A stretch of DNA of 64,000 nucleotides from Bacillus sp. JCM 19034 (GTDB taxonomy: Bacteria; Bacillota; Bacilli; Bacillales; Bacillaceae_D). The notes under the pieces are model-generated. The model was not told the DNA's origin, did no database searches, and saw only the letters and a program-made list of their open reading frames with translations. The position numbers were made by a program, and so were the translations under genes. Position 1 is the first letter of the stretch; each line of letters opens with the position of its first letter. Where the stretch lies: contig NZ_BAXR01000005.1 of NCBI RefSeq assembly GCF_001310635.1, positions 62,001-126,000 on the forward strand, in the 5' to 3' direction. This document shows positions 38,520-48,603 of the stretch, piece after piece.

Positions 38520-39680
38520 ATGGGACTAATCTTTTATAACACGTATATTCATTGTGAAAACGGAATTATAAATGGTTATCTAAAAACGGAAGGTCATAAA
38601 ATTATCGAAGTGAATGAAGGTACTCCACAATTAAATGAACATGATTATGCTGTGAATGGGAAAGGGAAGCATATTATTCCTGGATTTATCGATACTCATA
38701 TTCACGGCATTTCAGGAGCTGATGTCATGGATGGAACGAGCTCTTCTTTGCAAACAATGGCTTCAAACCTTCCCTTTGAAGGGACCACGAGCTTTTTAGC
38801 GGCAACGATGACGCAAGCAAAGCCAGCTATAGAACAAGCACTAAAAGCTGTTGCGAAATATGATACAAACGAAGGCGAATCTGAGCTATTAGGTGTCCAT
38901 TTAGAAGGTCCTTTTATTAATAAAGAAAAAGCAGGAGCTCAACCAAAGGAGTACGTTATTGCCCCTTCTATTGATACATTTGACCATTGGCAAAAACAAT
39001 CAAATAATCGAATCAAAGTGATTACTCTCGCTCCTGAAATGGATCGTACTGGTCAATTTATTCGCCATTTAAACGAATCTGGTGTCATCGTCTCAGCCGG
39101 ACATACTAATGCTTCAATGTCTGAAATAAAAGCAGGGGTTCACTCTGGCCTAAGACAACTCACCCACCTTTGCAACGCTATGACTGGAATCCATCATCGT
39201 GATGTAGGTGCAGTAGGAGCTGGTTTCTTATTAAAAGAATTAATGTGTGAGTTAATTGTTGATGGCCTACATGTATCGGAGGAAATGATTCATATCATTT
39301 ATGAGCATATTGGTCCGGAACGAATTATGCTTATAACCGATTCGATGGAAGCAAAGGCTATGCCAAAAGGAACGTATTCACTCGGCGGGCAAACGGTCAA
39401 GACAGACGGTAAACGAGCACTTTTAGAGGATGGCACGTTAGCAGGCAGTATAGTGAAAATGATTGATGCAGCTCACAACATGAAACAAATAACGAACGCA
39501 TCAATTGCAGCTATCATCAAGATGACAGCTACAAACCCAGCAAAACAACTCGGGGTATTTGATCGAAAAGGGAGCATCGCAATTGGTAAAGACGCTGACT
39601 TCCTATTAATAGATGATCAATTTAATCTTATCTATACGATTTGTCGCGGTACGATAGCCTTTAAAAGAGAGGGGTTATAG
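38520..39680 (+). CDS. nagA: N-acetylglucosamine-6-phosphate deacetylase
   Basis: 386 aa amidohydrolase removing acetate from GlcNAc-6-P. Metal-site motif IDTHIHG (His60, His62), Glu in LEGPFINKEKAGA, His in SAGHTNASM and LTHLCNAMTGIHHRD, catalytic Asp in LITDSMEA, and the C-terminal GSIAIGKDADFLLID. AGGGGG lies six bases upstream. It is two bases from nagB, so the products work in sequence. Confidence 0.95.
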   Translation: MGLIFYNTYIHCENGIINGYLKTEGHKIIEVNEGTPQLNEHDYAVNGKGKHIIPGFIDTHIHGISGADVMDGTSSSLQTMASNLPFEGTTSFLAATMTQAKPAIEQALKAVAKYDTNEGESELLGVHLEGPFINKEKAGAQPKEYVIAPSIDTFDHWQKQSNNRIKVITLAPEMDRTGQFIRHLNESGVIVSAGHTNASMSEIKAGVHSGLRQLTHLCNAMTGIHHRDVGAVGAGFLLKELMCELIVDGLHVSEEMIHIIYEHIGPERIMLITDSMEAKAMPKGTYSLGGQTVKTDGKRALLEDGTLAGSIVKMIDAAHNMKQITNASIAAIIKMTATNPAKQLGVFDRKGSIAIGKDADFLLIDDQFNLIYTICRGTIAFKREGL

Positions 39681-39682
39681 AA

Positions 39683-40387
39683 ATGAAAATTGTACGTGTA
39701 AATAATTATGAAGATATGAGCTTTTATGCTTACGACTTAATCAAAATAAAGTTATTGGAGCTTGATCAGCCGGTACTCGGTTTAGCAACAGGCTCTACAC
39801 CCAAACGATTATATGAACTATTAGAAGAGGCGTATCAAAGACGGGAAATTTCCTTTTCAAACGTTACTACCTTTAATTTAGATGAATATATCGGTCTATC
39901 GCCGGATGATCAAAATAGCTATCATCAATACATGTACGAGCATTTGTTTAAGCATATTGATATTCCAGAAAATCAATTCCATATTCCTCATGGTCATACA
40001 AATAATCCGCAAAAGGAATGTGAACGTTACGAGCAGCTCATCCAGAAAAACGACGGAATTGATATGCAGCTATTAGGGTTAGGAGAAAATGGACATATCG
40101 GCTTCAATGAACCAGGTACAGCTTTTACAACTCGTACACATGTTGTCGACCTAAAACCATCTACACGTAAAGCAAATTCGCGCTTTTTCAAGCATGAAGA
40201 TGACGTACCAACTCAAGCGATTACAATGGGAATTGAAACGATAATGGAGAGTAAAGAAATTCTCTTACTCGCTTCAGGCGAAAAGAAAAAAGACGCCATT
40301 GAAAGGTTGCTCAACGGTGAGATCACAGAAGACTTCCCAGCCTCAGTTTTGCATAAACATCAAAACGTTACGGTCGTAATTGGATAA
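39683..40387 (+). CDS. nagB: Glucosamine-6-phosphate deaminase
   Basis: 234 aa, the short Gram-positive form lacking the allosteric C-terminal extension of E. coli NagB. LGLATGSTPKRLYELL binds phosphate; FNLDEYIGL holds the catalytic Asp; LLGLGENGHIGFNEPG is the family signature. Converts GlcN-6-P to fructose-6-P and ammonia. GAGAGGGG site overlaps the end of nagA. Confidence 0.96.
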   Translation: MKIVRVNNYEDMSFYAYDLIKIKLLELDQPVLGLATGSTPKRLYELLEEAYQRREISFSNVTTFNLDEYIGLSPDDQNSYHQYMYEHLFKHIDIPENQFHIPHGHTNNPQKECERYEQLIQKNDGIDMQLLGLGENGHIGFNEPGTAFTTRTHVVDLKPSTRKANSRFFKHEDDVPTQAITMGIETIMESKEILLLASGEKKKDAIERLLNGEITEDFPASVLHKHQNVTVVIG

Positions 40388-40504
40388 TAAAAGCGTGTGA
40401 AGCCGTTAGATTCATTATTCAGGAAATGTGTAACGAGCAACCAACGTGCCTGCAAATCACCTCCCTTGATCTTTTTTGAACATTTTATAAAAAGGAGACA
40501 AAAA

Positions 40505-41176
40505 ATGTTTGATGCAATTAAAGGACAGCTAATTGTTTCATGCCAAGCACTCCCAGATGAACCGTTGCACGGCTCAGAATTCATGGGGCGGATGGCTTAT
40601 GCAGCCATGCTTGGGGGTGCAAAAGCAATAAGAGCAAACGGTATTAACGACATACGTGAAATTAAGAAATCTGTTTCATTACCAATTATCGGCATTATTA
40701 AAGCAGACTACCGATCTTCGGAAGTATTTATTACACCAACTGAAAAAGAAGTTGACTTGCTTGCCGAAGAAGGTGTTGAGATGATTGCCATCGATGCAAC
40801 CGATCGAGTTAGACCGAATAGACAGACACTTCAAGAGTTCTTCCCTTCTATTCGTAACCGTTACCCTAATCAATTGTTCATGGCTGACTGCTCAACACTT
40901 GAAGAGGGAATCGAAGCATACAAATTAGGCTTTGATTGCGTTGCCACAACATTAAGCGGCTATACGAGTCAAACGAAAGATCGCTCTTTACCAGACATGG
41001 ATCTGATGAAACAGCTTGTCAATGAACTCCCCCTTCCAATTATTGCAGAAGGCGGGATTCAAACACCTGAACAGCTAAGAGAGCTATTTACAATAGGTAT
41101 TCATGCAGCTGTCGTAGGATCTGCTATAACGAGACCATTGGAAATTACGAGGCGATTTGTGAAGTCTTTACCTTAA
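40505..41176 (+). CDS. nanE: N-acetylmannosamine-6-phosphate 2-epimerase
   Basis: 223 aa TIM-barrel enzyme converting ManNAc-6-P to GlcNAc-6-P. Family sequence LIVSCQALPDEPLHGSEFMG at the start, IIGIIKADY with the catalytic Lys, EMIAIDATDRVRPN and IAEGGIQTPEQLRELFTIG. The ATG at 40505 has AAAAGGAGAC; the longer frame running back to nagB lacks a site. Linked to nagAB it would feed ManNAc into the same pathway; sialate lyase and ManNAc kinase are not in the window. Confidence 0.94.
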   Translation: MFDAIKGQLIVSCQALPDEPLHGSEFMGRMAYAAMLGGAKAIRANGINDIREIKKSVSLPIIGIIKADYRSSEVFITPTEKEVDLLAEEGVEMIAIDATDRVRPNRQTLQEFFPSIRNRYPNQLFMADCSTLEEGIEAYKLGFDCVATTLSGYTSQTKDRSLPDMDLMKQLVNELPLPIIAEGGIQTPEQLRELFTIGIHAAVVGSAITRPLEITRRFVKSLP

Positions 41177-41195
41177 TCTTAGATTGTGTTTTAGT

Positions 41196-41230
41196 TAGCT
41201 TGGTTGTGTGTGCTTTCTGCAACCAAGCTA
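41196..41230 (+). terminator. Hairpin after nanE
   Basis: TAGCTTGGTTG pairs with CAACCAAGCTA. No T run follows, so efficiency is uncertain. Confidence 0.55.
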
Positions 41231-41329
41231 GTACATACGTCCACCTTTTTTCCTTACATTCATTCATAGATCAAATTTACAGTAGAACGCTTGTAATCGA
41301 TCTTCATATTGTTCTCTTCATGACCTACA

Positions 41330-41533
41330 TTATTTAAACAATTTCTTCAATACTTTAAAGATGTCAAAGGTTGTCTTTCTGTACACCTTATTGTAAGCAT
41401 ATTTCTTCGGATTTCTTACCCAGCCATATCCTCGTGGCATTTTTAAACCCGTACGGTGGACAACTTGTCTTTTTAAGCTCGTTCTTGCTCGTACCCTTTT
41501 TTTCAAACTTGGCTTTCTCATTCCAAATTTCAT
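41330..41533 (-). CDS. Small basic protein, 67 aa
   Basis: Very basic (MKFGMRKPSLKKRVRARTSL ... NPKKYAYNKVYRKTTFDIFK). This layout recurs in Bacillus and phage small proteins of unknown role. The ribosome site AGGGGGGG is very strong and directly follows the T run of the upstream operon's terminator. No membrane segment. Likely nucleic-acid binding from charge alone; not proven. Confidence 0.65.
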   Translation of the reverse strand: MKFGMRKPSLKKRVRARTSLKRQVVHRTGLKMPRGYGWVRNPKKYAYNKVYRKTTFDIFKVLKKLFK

Positions 41534-41544
41534 AAGTCCCCCCC

Positions 41545-41584
41545 TAAAAAGAAGATACTCTTATCGTCAGTAAGAGTATCTTCT
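41545..41584 (-). terminator. Terminator of the ChvE/GguAB operon
   Basis: A 14-base perfect stem AGAAGATACTCTTA with its complement, followed by TTTT, six bases after the permease stop. Confidence 0.93.
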
Positions 41585-41589
41585 CTATG

Positions 41590-42756
41590 TTACTTTGCCT
41601 TATTTCGATTATAAATATCAAATCCAACTGCGGCAAGTAAGACTAAACCTTTAATCGCTTGCTGCCAGTCAATACTGATTCCAATAAGTGACATTCCGTT
41701 ATTCATAACACCCATCACAAGACCACCAACTACCGCACCGACAATTGTCCCTACACCACCGGCCATTGATGCCCCCCCGATAAACGCTGCGGCAATCGCA
41801 TCTAATTCAAACATCGTACCTGCTCGTGGCGTTGCTGCATTCAGACGTGCTGCATAAATTAACCCGGCCATCGCAGACAAAAAGCCCATGTTCACAAACA
41901 CCCAAAACGTAACTCGTTTTGTTTTAACACCAGATAATTCCGCTGCTTTTTGATTGCCTCCTGTTGCGTAAATATGACGTCCCATGACGGTTTTATTCAT
42001 AATAAAGGAAAAGACGACAATTAAAACGAATAAGATCACTAAAATATTCGGAATGCCGCGATAAGAAGCTAACACAAACGTGAAAATATTAATAACTGCA
42101 ACCATACCTATTAGCTTTGTAATAAAAAATCCAGTAGGTAACACATTAAATTGGTTTTTTAATTGGACACGTCTTTCCTTCCATTCACTAAAAATCACAA
42201 AAAGAGAAAGAAGAAAACCAACTACTATCGTCAAAACATGATATGACGATAAACCGAGAAAGGGGATATCTGGTAGAAAGCCTGAGCTAATTAAACGAAA
42301 CTCAGCAGGATACGGTGAAATAGATTGTCCCCCTAAAACAACCATTGTTAACCCTCTAAATAGCAGCATCCCTGCCAATGTAACAATAAAGGAAGGCATC
42401 TTTAAATAAGCGATAAAAAAACCATGCCATGCACCTATAAGAGCACCTAATAACAAGCAAAGGAACACTGCAATGGCTGTTGGCATTTGCATTTCAATCA
42501 TAAAAATTGCCGCAATAGCTCCAATAAATGCACATACAGAACCAACTGATAAATCAATATGACCGGCAATAATCACCATTACCATTCCAATTGCTAAGAC
42601 AAGAATGTAACTATTTTGCAGGATTAGATTGGTTACATTCAGCGGTCTTAACAATATTCCATCTGATAATATACTAAATAATAAAATAATAAACATGAGC
42701 GCCACGATCATCCCATATGATCGCATATTATTTTTTAATATATCAGCTAGCTTCAT
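41590..42756 (-). CDS. Sugar ABC transporter permease (GguB/XylH family)
   Basis: About 388 aa with roughly ten membrane segments; longer than RbsC because of an inserted region at ~185-225 ([20 protein letters not shown]), as in XylH and GguB. Motifs [15 protein letters not shown] and [20 protein letters not shown]. The start at the second ATG gives eight-base spacing to AGGGGG; it overlaps the ATPase stop. Pairs with the ATPase and binding protein upstream for uptake of xylose or related monosaccharides. Confidence 0.88.
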   Translation of the reverse strand: MKLADILKNNMRSYGMIVALMFIILLFSILSDGILLRPLNVTNLILQNSYILVLAIGMVMVIIAGHIDLSVGSVCAFIGAIAAIFMIEMQMPTAIAVFLCLLLGALIGAWHGFFIAYLKMPSFIVTLAGMLLFRGLTMVVLGGQSISPYPAEFRLISSGFLPDIPFLGLSSYHVLTIVVGFLLSLFVIFSEWKERRVQLKNQFNVLPTGFFITKLIGMVAVINIFTFVLASYRGIPNILVILFVLIVVFSFIMNKTVMGRHIYATGGNQKAAELSGVKTKRVTFWVFVNMGFLSAMAGLIYAARLNAATPRAGTMFELDAIAAAFIGGASMAGGVGTIVGAVVGGLVMGVMNNGMSLIGISIDWQQAIKGLVLLAAVGFDIYNRNKAK

Positions 42757-44288
42757 GTCCATCGCCCCCTGTTCTTGTCATGAATTTCATTAATATTTCT
42801 TGATTAGCATCCTCTCTAGAAACTTCCCCAGTAATTCTTCCTTCACTCAACGTATAAATTCGGTCACTTAAGCCTAGCAACTCTGGTAGTTCAGAAGAAA
42901 TTATTAGAACCGCTTTTCCTTGTGCTGCTAATTCGTTTATGACACTATAAATTTCATATTTCGCTCCAACATCAATTCCACGGGTCGGCTCATCTAAAAT
43001 TAAAAGATCAGGCTGTGATAATATCCACTTACTTAATACGACCTTTTGTTGATTTCCTCCACTCAAGTTGCCTGTTTTTTGATCGATACTTGGTGTTCGG
43101 ATATTCATTTTTCTTCTAAACTGTTCTGCTTCCTTCCTTTCATGATTTTTATCTACTACTAGATAGTTTGATAGTTTTTCAAGACTAGTTAATGAAATAT
43201 TGTGTTTAATATCATCTATTAAAATCACACCGTACGTCTTGCGATCCTCTGTTACATAGCTAAGCCTTGATTAATTGCATCCTTAATAGAATTGATCTTA
43301 ATTTCTTTTCCGTCTTTCACAATCTGACCAGTAATGTTCTTTCCATAAGCTTTACCAAAAATGCTCATTGCGAGTTCCGTTCTACCAGCGCCCATTAAAC
43401 CTGCGATTCCAACAATTTCGCCTTTTTTCAAATGGAAATTTGCGTTTTTGATCAACTTTCTGCCAGCATGAAGCGGGTCATCTACGTTCCAATTTTTCAC
43501 TTCAAAAATTGTTTCACCAATTTGCGGTACACGAGGCGGAAAACGATTCTCCAAATCACGTCCAACCATCCCTTTAATAATCCGATCCTCTGTTACCTCT
43601 CCACTGGCTATAGATAACGTTTCAATCGATTGTCCGTCACGAATAATCGTTATATTATCAGCAACGTAAGAAATTTCATTTAATTTATGAGAAATAATAA
43701 TCGACGTCATTCCTTGCTGCTTAAATTCTAATAATAAATGTAATAAATTCTCACTATCCTCTTCATTTAACGCTGCTGTTGGCTCATCAAGAATGAGTAG
43801 CTTAACACGTTTAGATAATGCTTTTGCAATTTCAACTAGCTGTTGCTTGCCTACACCAATATCCATTGCTAATTTTCTAGGCTCATCCGTTAGACCTACT
43901 TTTGCTAATAGTTTTGAAGCCTCTCTAATCGTTTGATTCCAATTTATAACTCCATTTTTTGCTTGTTCATTCCCTAAAAAAATATTTTCGGCAATCGATA
44001 GCTCTGGAATCAATGCTAACTCCTGATGAATAATGACTATGCCTAATTCTTCGCTTTGTTTAATATTTTTAAATTGGCAAACTTGCCCCTCAAAGAAAAT
44101 ATCACCATTATATGACCCATATGGATAAACACCGCTTAATACTTTCATCAACGTCGACTTACCAGCACCATTCTCACCAACTAATGCGTGAATTTCACCT
44201 TTTTCGACCGTTATATTCACACTATCTATGCCTTCACACCCGGAAACGTTTTCGTTATATCCTTCATTTCTAAAATGGGATTGGCCAC
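42743..44288 (-). CDS. Sugar ABC transporter ATPase (GguA/XylG family), two frameshifts
   Basis: About 515 aa twin-cassette ATPase after restoring one base near 44230 and one near 43256. Repaired sequence: [20 protein letters not shown], Walker [10 protein letters not shown], signature-equivalent [12 protein letters not shown], Walker [12 protein letters not shown]; second cassette [10 protein letters not shown], then [20 protein letters not shown], signature [27 protein letters not shown]. The start is probably a GTG at 44286-44288 ([10 protein letters not shown]), since the ATG frame nearby does not encode the conserved N-terminus. Energises sugar uptake. Confidence 0.85.
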
Positions 44289-44394
44289 ATTTCATCACCA
44301 CTTCCTTAGATGTAAATAACGATTTAGTGATAGATAAGGTACTATCACTAAATCGCTTACAAGCAAATTTTTAAGAGTATAATTGAATCGCTAC

Positions 44395-45474
44395 TTACTC
44401 GTCAAAGTCACCTTCATCATAATATCCGCTACCAACTAAAACTTCTTCGTAGTTATCAATGTCAACAGAAATAGGCTCTAGTAAATAAGAAGGTACTACT
44501 TTTACACCATTGTCATACGTTTGTGTATCGTTTACTTCAGCTTCTCCCCCTTGAAGTAGAGCATCGACCATTTCAACTGCTTTACCAGCTAGTTCACGCG
44601 TATCCTTGAACACCGTTTGTGTTTGCTCACCTGCAATAATAGAGACAATTGACGGTCGTTCTGCATCTTGACCAGTTACAACCGGCATTGCTAGATCAGC
44701 AGAGCCATAGCCCACACCTTTTAATGAAGAAATAATTCCGATACTTATCCCATCATACGGTGATAGCACCGCATCTAACGTTTTATCTGTGTAATAGCCA
44801 CTTAACAAATTATCCATCCTCTCTTGTGCTAATGAACCGTCCCATCGTAAAGTTGCTACTTGCTGGAAATCAGTTTGACCGCTCTGCACAACTAACTGGC
44901 CGTTATCAATATAAGGTTGCAAAACGGATAATGCACCATCAAAGAAGAAGTATGCATTATTATCATCTGGTGAACCGGCAAATAGCTCAATATTAAACGG
45001 CCCCTCACCTTCATTAAGTCCTAAATATTCTTCAATGTAACTACCCTTTAATACACCTACTTGAAAGTTATCAAATGTTGCATAATAGCTAACATGCTCT
45101 GAATTACGGATTAATCGATCATAGGCGATAACAGGAATGTCCATATCAAAAGCTAAATCTAGGACTTCCGTTAACGATTCCCCGTCAATCGCTGCAATAA
45201 CGAGTGCATCGACTCCTCTTGTAATCATATTTTCAATTTGATCAATTTGATTTTCGATGACATCTTCGGCATATTGTAAATTCGTCTCATAGCCTAGCTC
45301 TTCAAATTGCTCCACCATATTGTTACCATCTGCTATCCATCTTTCTGATGACTGGGTCGGCATAGAAATTCCAACCGTTCCAGTGCCATCCCCCCCACTA
45401 GCTCCGTCACTGCCGCAAGCTACCATGACAAGCAGTGAAAATGAAATCATGAAGACAACAAACCATTTACGCAT
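44395..45474 (-). CDS. ChvE-type sugar-binding lipoprotein
   Basis: 359 aa extracytoplasmic receptor. Lipobox MVAC (Cys20). The ChvE signature is clear: [80 protein letters not shown]. ChvE relatives bind xylose, arabinose, glucose or galactose. Ribosome site GGGGGAAG. First gene of the importer operon, with a cre-like box in its promoter region. Intact. Confidence 0.9.
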   Translation of the reverse strand: MRKWFVVFMISFSLLVMVACGSDGASGGDGTGTVGISMPTQSSERWIADGNNMVEQFEELGYETNLQYAEDVIENQIDQIENMITRGVDALVIAAIDGESLTEVLDLAFDMDIPVIAYDRLIRNSEHVSYYATFDNFQVGVLKGSYIEEYLGLNEGEGPFNIELFAGSPDDNNAYFFFDGALSVLQPYIDNGQLVVQSGQTDFQQVATLRWDGSLAQERMDNLLSGYYTDKTLDAVLSPYDGISIGIISSLKGVGYGSADLAMPVVTGQDAERPSIVSIIAGEQTQTVFKDTRELAGKAVEMVDALLQGGEAEVNDTQTYDNGVKVVPSYLLEPISVDIDNYEEVLVGSGYYDEGDFDE

Positions 45475-45527
45475 ACATCTTCCCCCTTTAAATGATGTTG
45501 TAAATCTTTCCTATAATGATATCGTAA

Positions 45528-45543
45528 ATGAAAGCGTTTTTAT
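45528..45543 (-). promoter_or_regulatory. cre-like box (CcpA site)
   Basis: ATGAAAGCGTTTTTAT matches 15 of 16 positions of the catabolite-responsive element consensus WTGNAARCGNWWWCAW. It lies 54 bases before the binding-protein start, where CcpA would repress the importer in the presence of preferred sugars. Confidence 0.7.
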
Positions 45544-45687
45544 TTTCTTTGCAATATCTTGTGAATTTTTATATTTTTTTGACCATAAAAAAAGCTTTAG
45601 CAGCTTTTCCAGTCTGTCGACAAAGTTTCGACAGGCTTCTTTGTATAGAAATTTGTCACGATACAGCACTTCAAACCCGCTCCTAAG

Positions 45688-45769
45688 GATGGGGGGGCAC
45701 GCTTTTGGCAGGAGGGCGTTGAACTAACCGGCACGCCTGTAGATTTCAACCTACCCTTTCCTCCTGCAG
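45688..45769. repeat. GC-rich hairpin repeat, copy B
   Basis: About 94% identical to 19681-19761, with few changes and an extra G in the G run. The core GGCAGGAGGGCGTTGAAC and CCTTTCCTCCTGCA are conserved exactly. Far more GC-rich than flanking DNA. Confidence 0.85.
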
Positions 45770-45774
45770 AGTAG

Positions 45775-45983
45775 ATGCCGTAGTTGCCGGATACTAGATT
45801 CCAAGTGTTACGAAGAAACTCCAAGATGAAGAAAAACGAGCTATCATTCCGTATAACCGTCCACTGACACCACAAGGTTATTTTAAGAAGCATGAGTTTG
45901 TCTATGTCCAAAAGATCAATCGAACTAACGTAAAAACGTCATTCATTCAACAATCGGGCTATATTGTGGAGGACATTAATTAG
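45775..45983 (+). pseudogene. IS1182 transposase central fragment
   Basis: Reads AVVAGY, stop, IPSVTKKLQDEEKRAIIPYN, RPLTPQGYFKKHEFVY, then diverges to a stop. These are the residues that follow the DAGY motif in IS1182 transposases, and the piece is missing from the 19.9 kb copy. An in-frame stop and both-end truncation make it dead. Confidence 0.75.
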
Positions 45984-46146
45984 AAATGCAATAAATTCAA
46001 TCGATTTTGTGAAGGATTATACTTAAAACAAACTGGCAAGATCAGGATACTTAGAAACTAATTTTATTATGTTTGTTAATCATATATAATTATATTCAAA
46101 TGAACGCTTGAATATAATTATGATTTAAGAGGAGTGATTGATAGAG

Positions 46147-47204
46147 ATGCTAAATTATGAAGTTGTGATAATCGGTGGAGGTCAAGCAGGTTTAGCAATG
46201 GGGTATTATCTAAAAAAGAAAATATATCATTTGTTATACTAGATAAAAATGAACGTGTAGGCCATTCCTGGAGAAGCAGATATGATTCTTTGGTTTTATT
46301 TACTCCTAGTAGATATAGTAGTTTACCTGGATTGGCGATGGAAGGTTTATCAAAAGAATTTCCAACTAAGAATGATATTGCTGACTATTTAGATAACTAT
46401 GTAAAGCGTTTTGATCTCCCAATAATGTTTAACACTAACGTAGTTACATTAAATAAACAGTCCGATGAATCATTCCTCTTAGAAACTAGCAGTGGTCAAA
46501 TTATAGCTAAACAAGTAGTGGTAGCAACTGGGGCATTTCAAAAGCCTTTTATACCAAATGTAATAAAAAAGGAGTCGAGTATATTCCAGCTTCACTCTTC
46601 CGAATATCATTCACCAAGGGAAGTGAAAGGGACCGATATACTAGTTGTAGGTGGTGGTAATTCTGGGGCACAAATTGCCGTGGAATTAGCAAAGGATCAC
46701 AACGTAACAATAGCAGTCGGGCACCAATTTAAATTCCTACCTTTAATGTTTCTTGGAAGAAGTATTTTTAATTGGCTGGAAATATTCGGACTGTTGTATG
46801 CAGGAAAAGATACGCTAAAAGGGAAATGGGTTCAGAGACGATATGACCCGATTTTCGGAAAAGAACTAAAGAACCTTATTCAGAATAAAAAAGTCGATGT
46901 AAAACCTAAGGTTACCCATGTCATTGATACTGAGGTTCAATTTAAGAATAACACTCGGAGAAAATTTTCAAGTATTATCTGGTCTACTGGTTTCGTTCCT
47001 GATTATAATTGGATTAATGTAGAGGGTATTATTTCAGATGATGGACATCCTATACATAACAGGGGAATAACTGATATTAAAGGTTTATATTTTATAGGTT
47101 TACCTTGGCAATATCAGAGGGGGTCCGCCTTGATATGTGGAGTGAGTTTAGATGCAAAGTATCTTGTTCCAACAATTATTTCAAATGTTGTATCTACAAA
47201 ATAG
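46147..47204 (+). CDS. Flavin-containing monooxygenase-like oxidoreductase, one frameshift
   Basis: About 352 aa when one A is restored near 46215-46223. FAD motif VVIIGGGQAGLAMGYYLKKK, then NERVGHSWRSRYDSLVLFTP, NADPH motif DILVVGGGNSGAQIAVELAK and late motif STGFVPDYNWI. The GHSWRxRYDSLxLFTP block is typical of COG2072 (CzcO-like) proteins. GAGGAG is 12 bases from the ATG. Not part of the surrounding sugar genes by function; it sits downstream of an IS remnant and may have arrived with it. Substrate unknown. Confidence 0.8.
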
Positions 47205-47254
47205 AAAGAATAAGGTTTAAACTCCATATATTGTTAGTTTTCCGTTCGATCATA

Positions 47255-47296
47255 CAAAAACTCCACATGAACGAATTCTACCTTCATGCGGAGTTT
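47255..47296 (-). terminator. Terminator of the sensor-regulator operon
   Basis: Minus-strand AAACTCCGCATGAA pairs with TTCATGTGGAGTTT (one G-U) and is followed by further T residues. It may also serve the convergent flavoprotein gene. Confidence 0.85.
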
Positions 47297-47310
47297 ATAG
47301 ACCATTCCTA

Positions 47311-48530
47311 TTACATCTTCTCATTCAATTCAACTTGTCCTTTTCGATAGGCATTCGGGGAAACTCCGACTGCTTTTTTAAAAGCGGTACTAAAATAATG
47401 CTGTGTTTCATAACCTACTTTGGAAGAAATCTCATTAATCGTTAAATTTGTTGAATGTAGTAGCTGCATTGCATTTTTCATTCTTATTTTCGTTAACGCT
47501 TGAACAAAGGAATAACCTAGTTGTTGTTTAAATAAACGACTCAAATAAGTCGGGGTAACATCTAATTCATTTGCTATCGTTTCTAACGTCAATGTAGAAT
47601 CATGAAAATGAAGAGTCATATAATGCTCTGCTCCCCTTACAATTTGTGAAACCTCGTTTTGTTCACTGACCTTTTTTTGACATCTTTTAAAAGCGTTCGT
47701 AATATCTAAAAAGTCTCCACTTACACGTTCTACCGATACAAGCACCCTAACTTTTAATTCCCGCTGTATGAATTGGTCAATCGTAATGAGATTGACATAA
47801 TTAGAATCTCCCCACCCAACTAAATACACATACCCTGATAACATCTGACATGCGACGATAACCTCTTTTCCTACTAATTGTTGTTTTATGAGCTTCTCTA
47901 GTGCTGTCATCATCGCTTGTTTTTCTTGATTAGACAGTAGGGACTGCTTCACTTTCATTTCAAGGAGAAAGATAACACCTACATAAGCTGGCGGCGTCTT
48001 CGGAAGCTGTAAAAAAACCAGTTGCTGTTTTAACTCCTCATTGCTTAATTGTCCATGTAACAGCTCGAAACAAAAATGCTCACGTAATAACGGAACATTT
48101 CTTTCTAATTGCTTTGAATTTTGTTCTCTTAGCTTTTGTTGCTCCATTTCACTTTGTAATTCCAGACAAACCTTTTCTATAACGTCATTTAACTCATCTG
48201 TATCAACCGGTTTAATAATATAATCAACGACATTAAGCCGGAGAGCTTCTTGTGCATACGAAAATTCGTCATGTCCTGTAACAATGATGACTTTACAATC
48301 TGGAAGCGATTCGCGAAGCTGTTTGATTAAAGTTAAACCGTCCATGATTGGCATATTTAAATCCGCTAATAATATGTTAACCTCGAAACGGAGGGCCAAT
48401 TCTAATGCTTCCTCCCATCTTCTGCCTCTGCCACTATATCCAACTCCATTCTATTTAAATCAATCGAATCTCTAATCCCTTCACGGATAATCATTTCATC
48501 ATCAGCTATTATCATTTTCCAACGATTCAT
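47311..48530 (-). CDS. YesN-type response regulator with AraC DNA-binding domain, one frameshift
   Basis: About 406 aa. Start at 48528-48530 after AAAGGGGGGAA gives MNRWKMIIADDEMIIREGI; one G must be restored near 48411-48415 to enter the remaining frame (EDGEEALELALRFEVNILLA). Receiver domain with the acidic pair, phospho-acceptor in LLADLNMPIMDG and Lys in YIIKPVD; C-terminal double helix-turn-helix (LTLETIANELDVTPTYLSRL, LTINEISSKVGYETQHYFST). It would be phosphorylated by the adjacent YesM-type kinase and activate the sugar importer. Confidence 0.88.
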
Positions 48531-48603
48531 AACGGTTCCCCCCTTTATACAAATATATGAATTCACAGAACATAAAAGCGGTTTCGATGCATTTAATTTT
48601 TTA

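Larger units (their letters stand above)
45612..45983 (+). mobile_element. IS1182-type remnant, second copy
   Basis: The left end GTCTGTCGACAAAG matches that of the 19.6 kb element, followed by the GC-rich hairpin block and a transposase fragment. No right end is seen. It lies between the sugar importer and a flavoprotein gene, separating the importer from its likely regulators. Confidence 0.65.
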
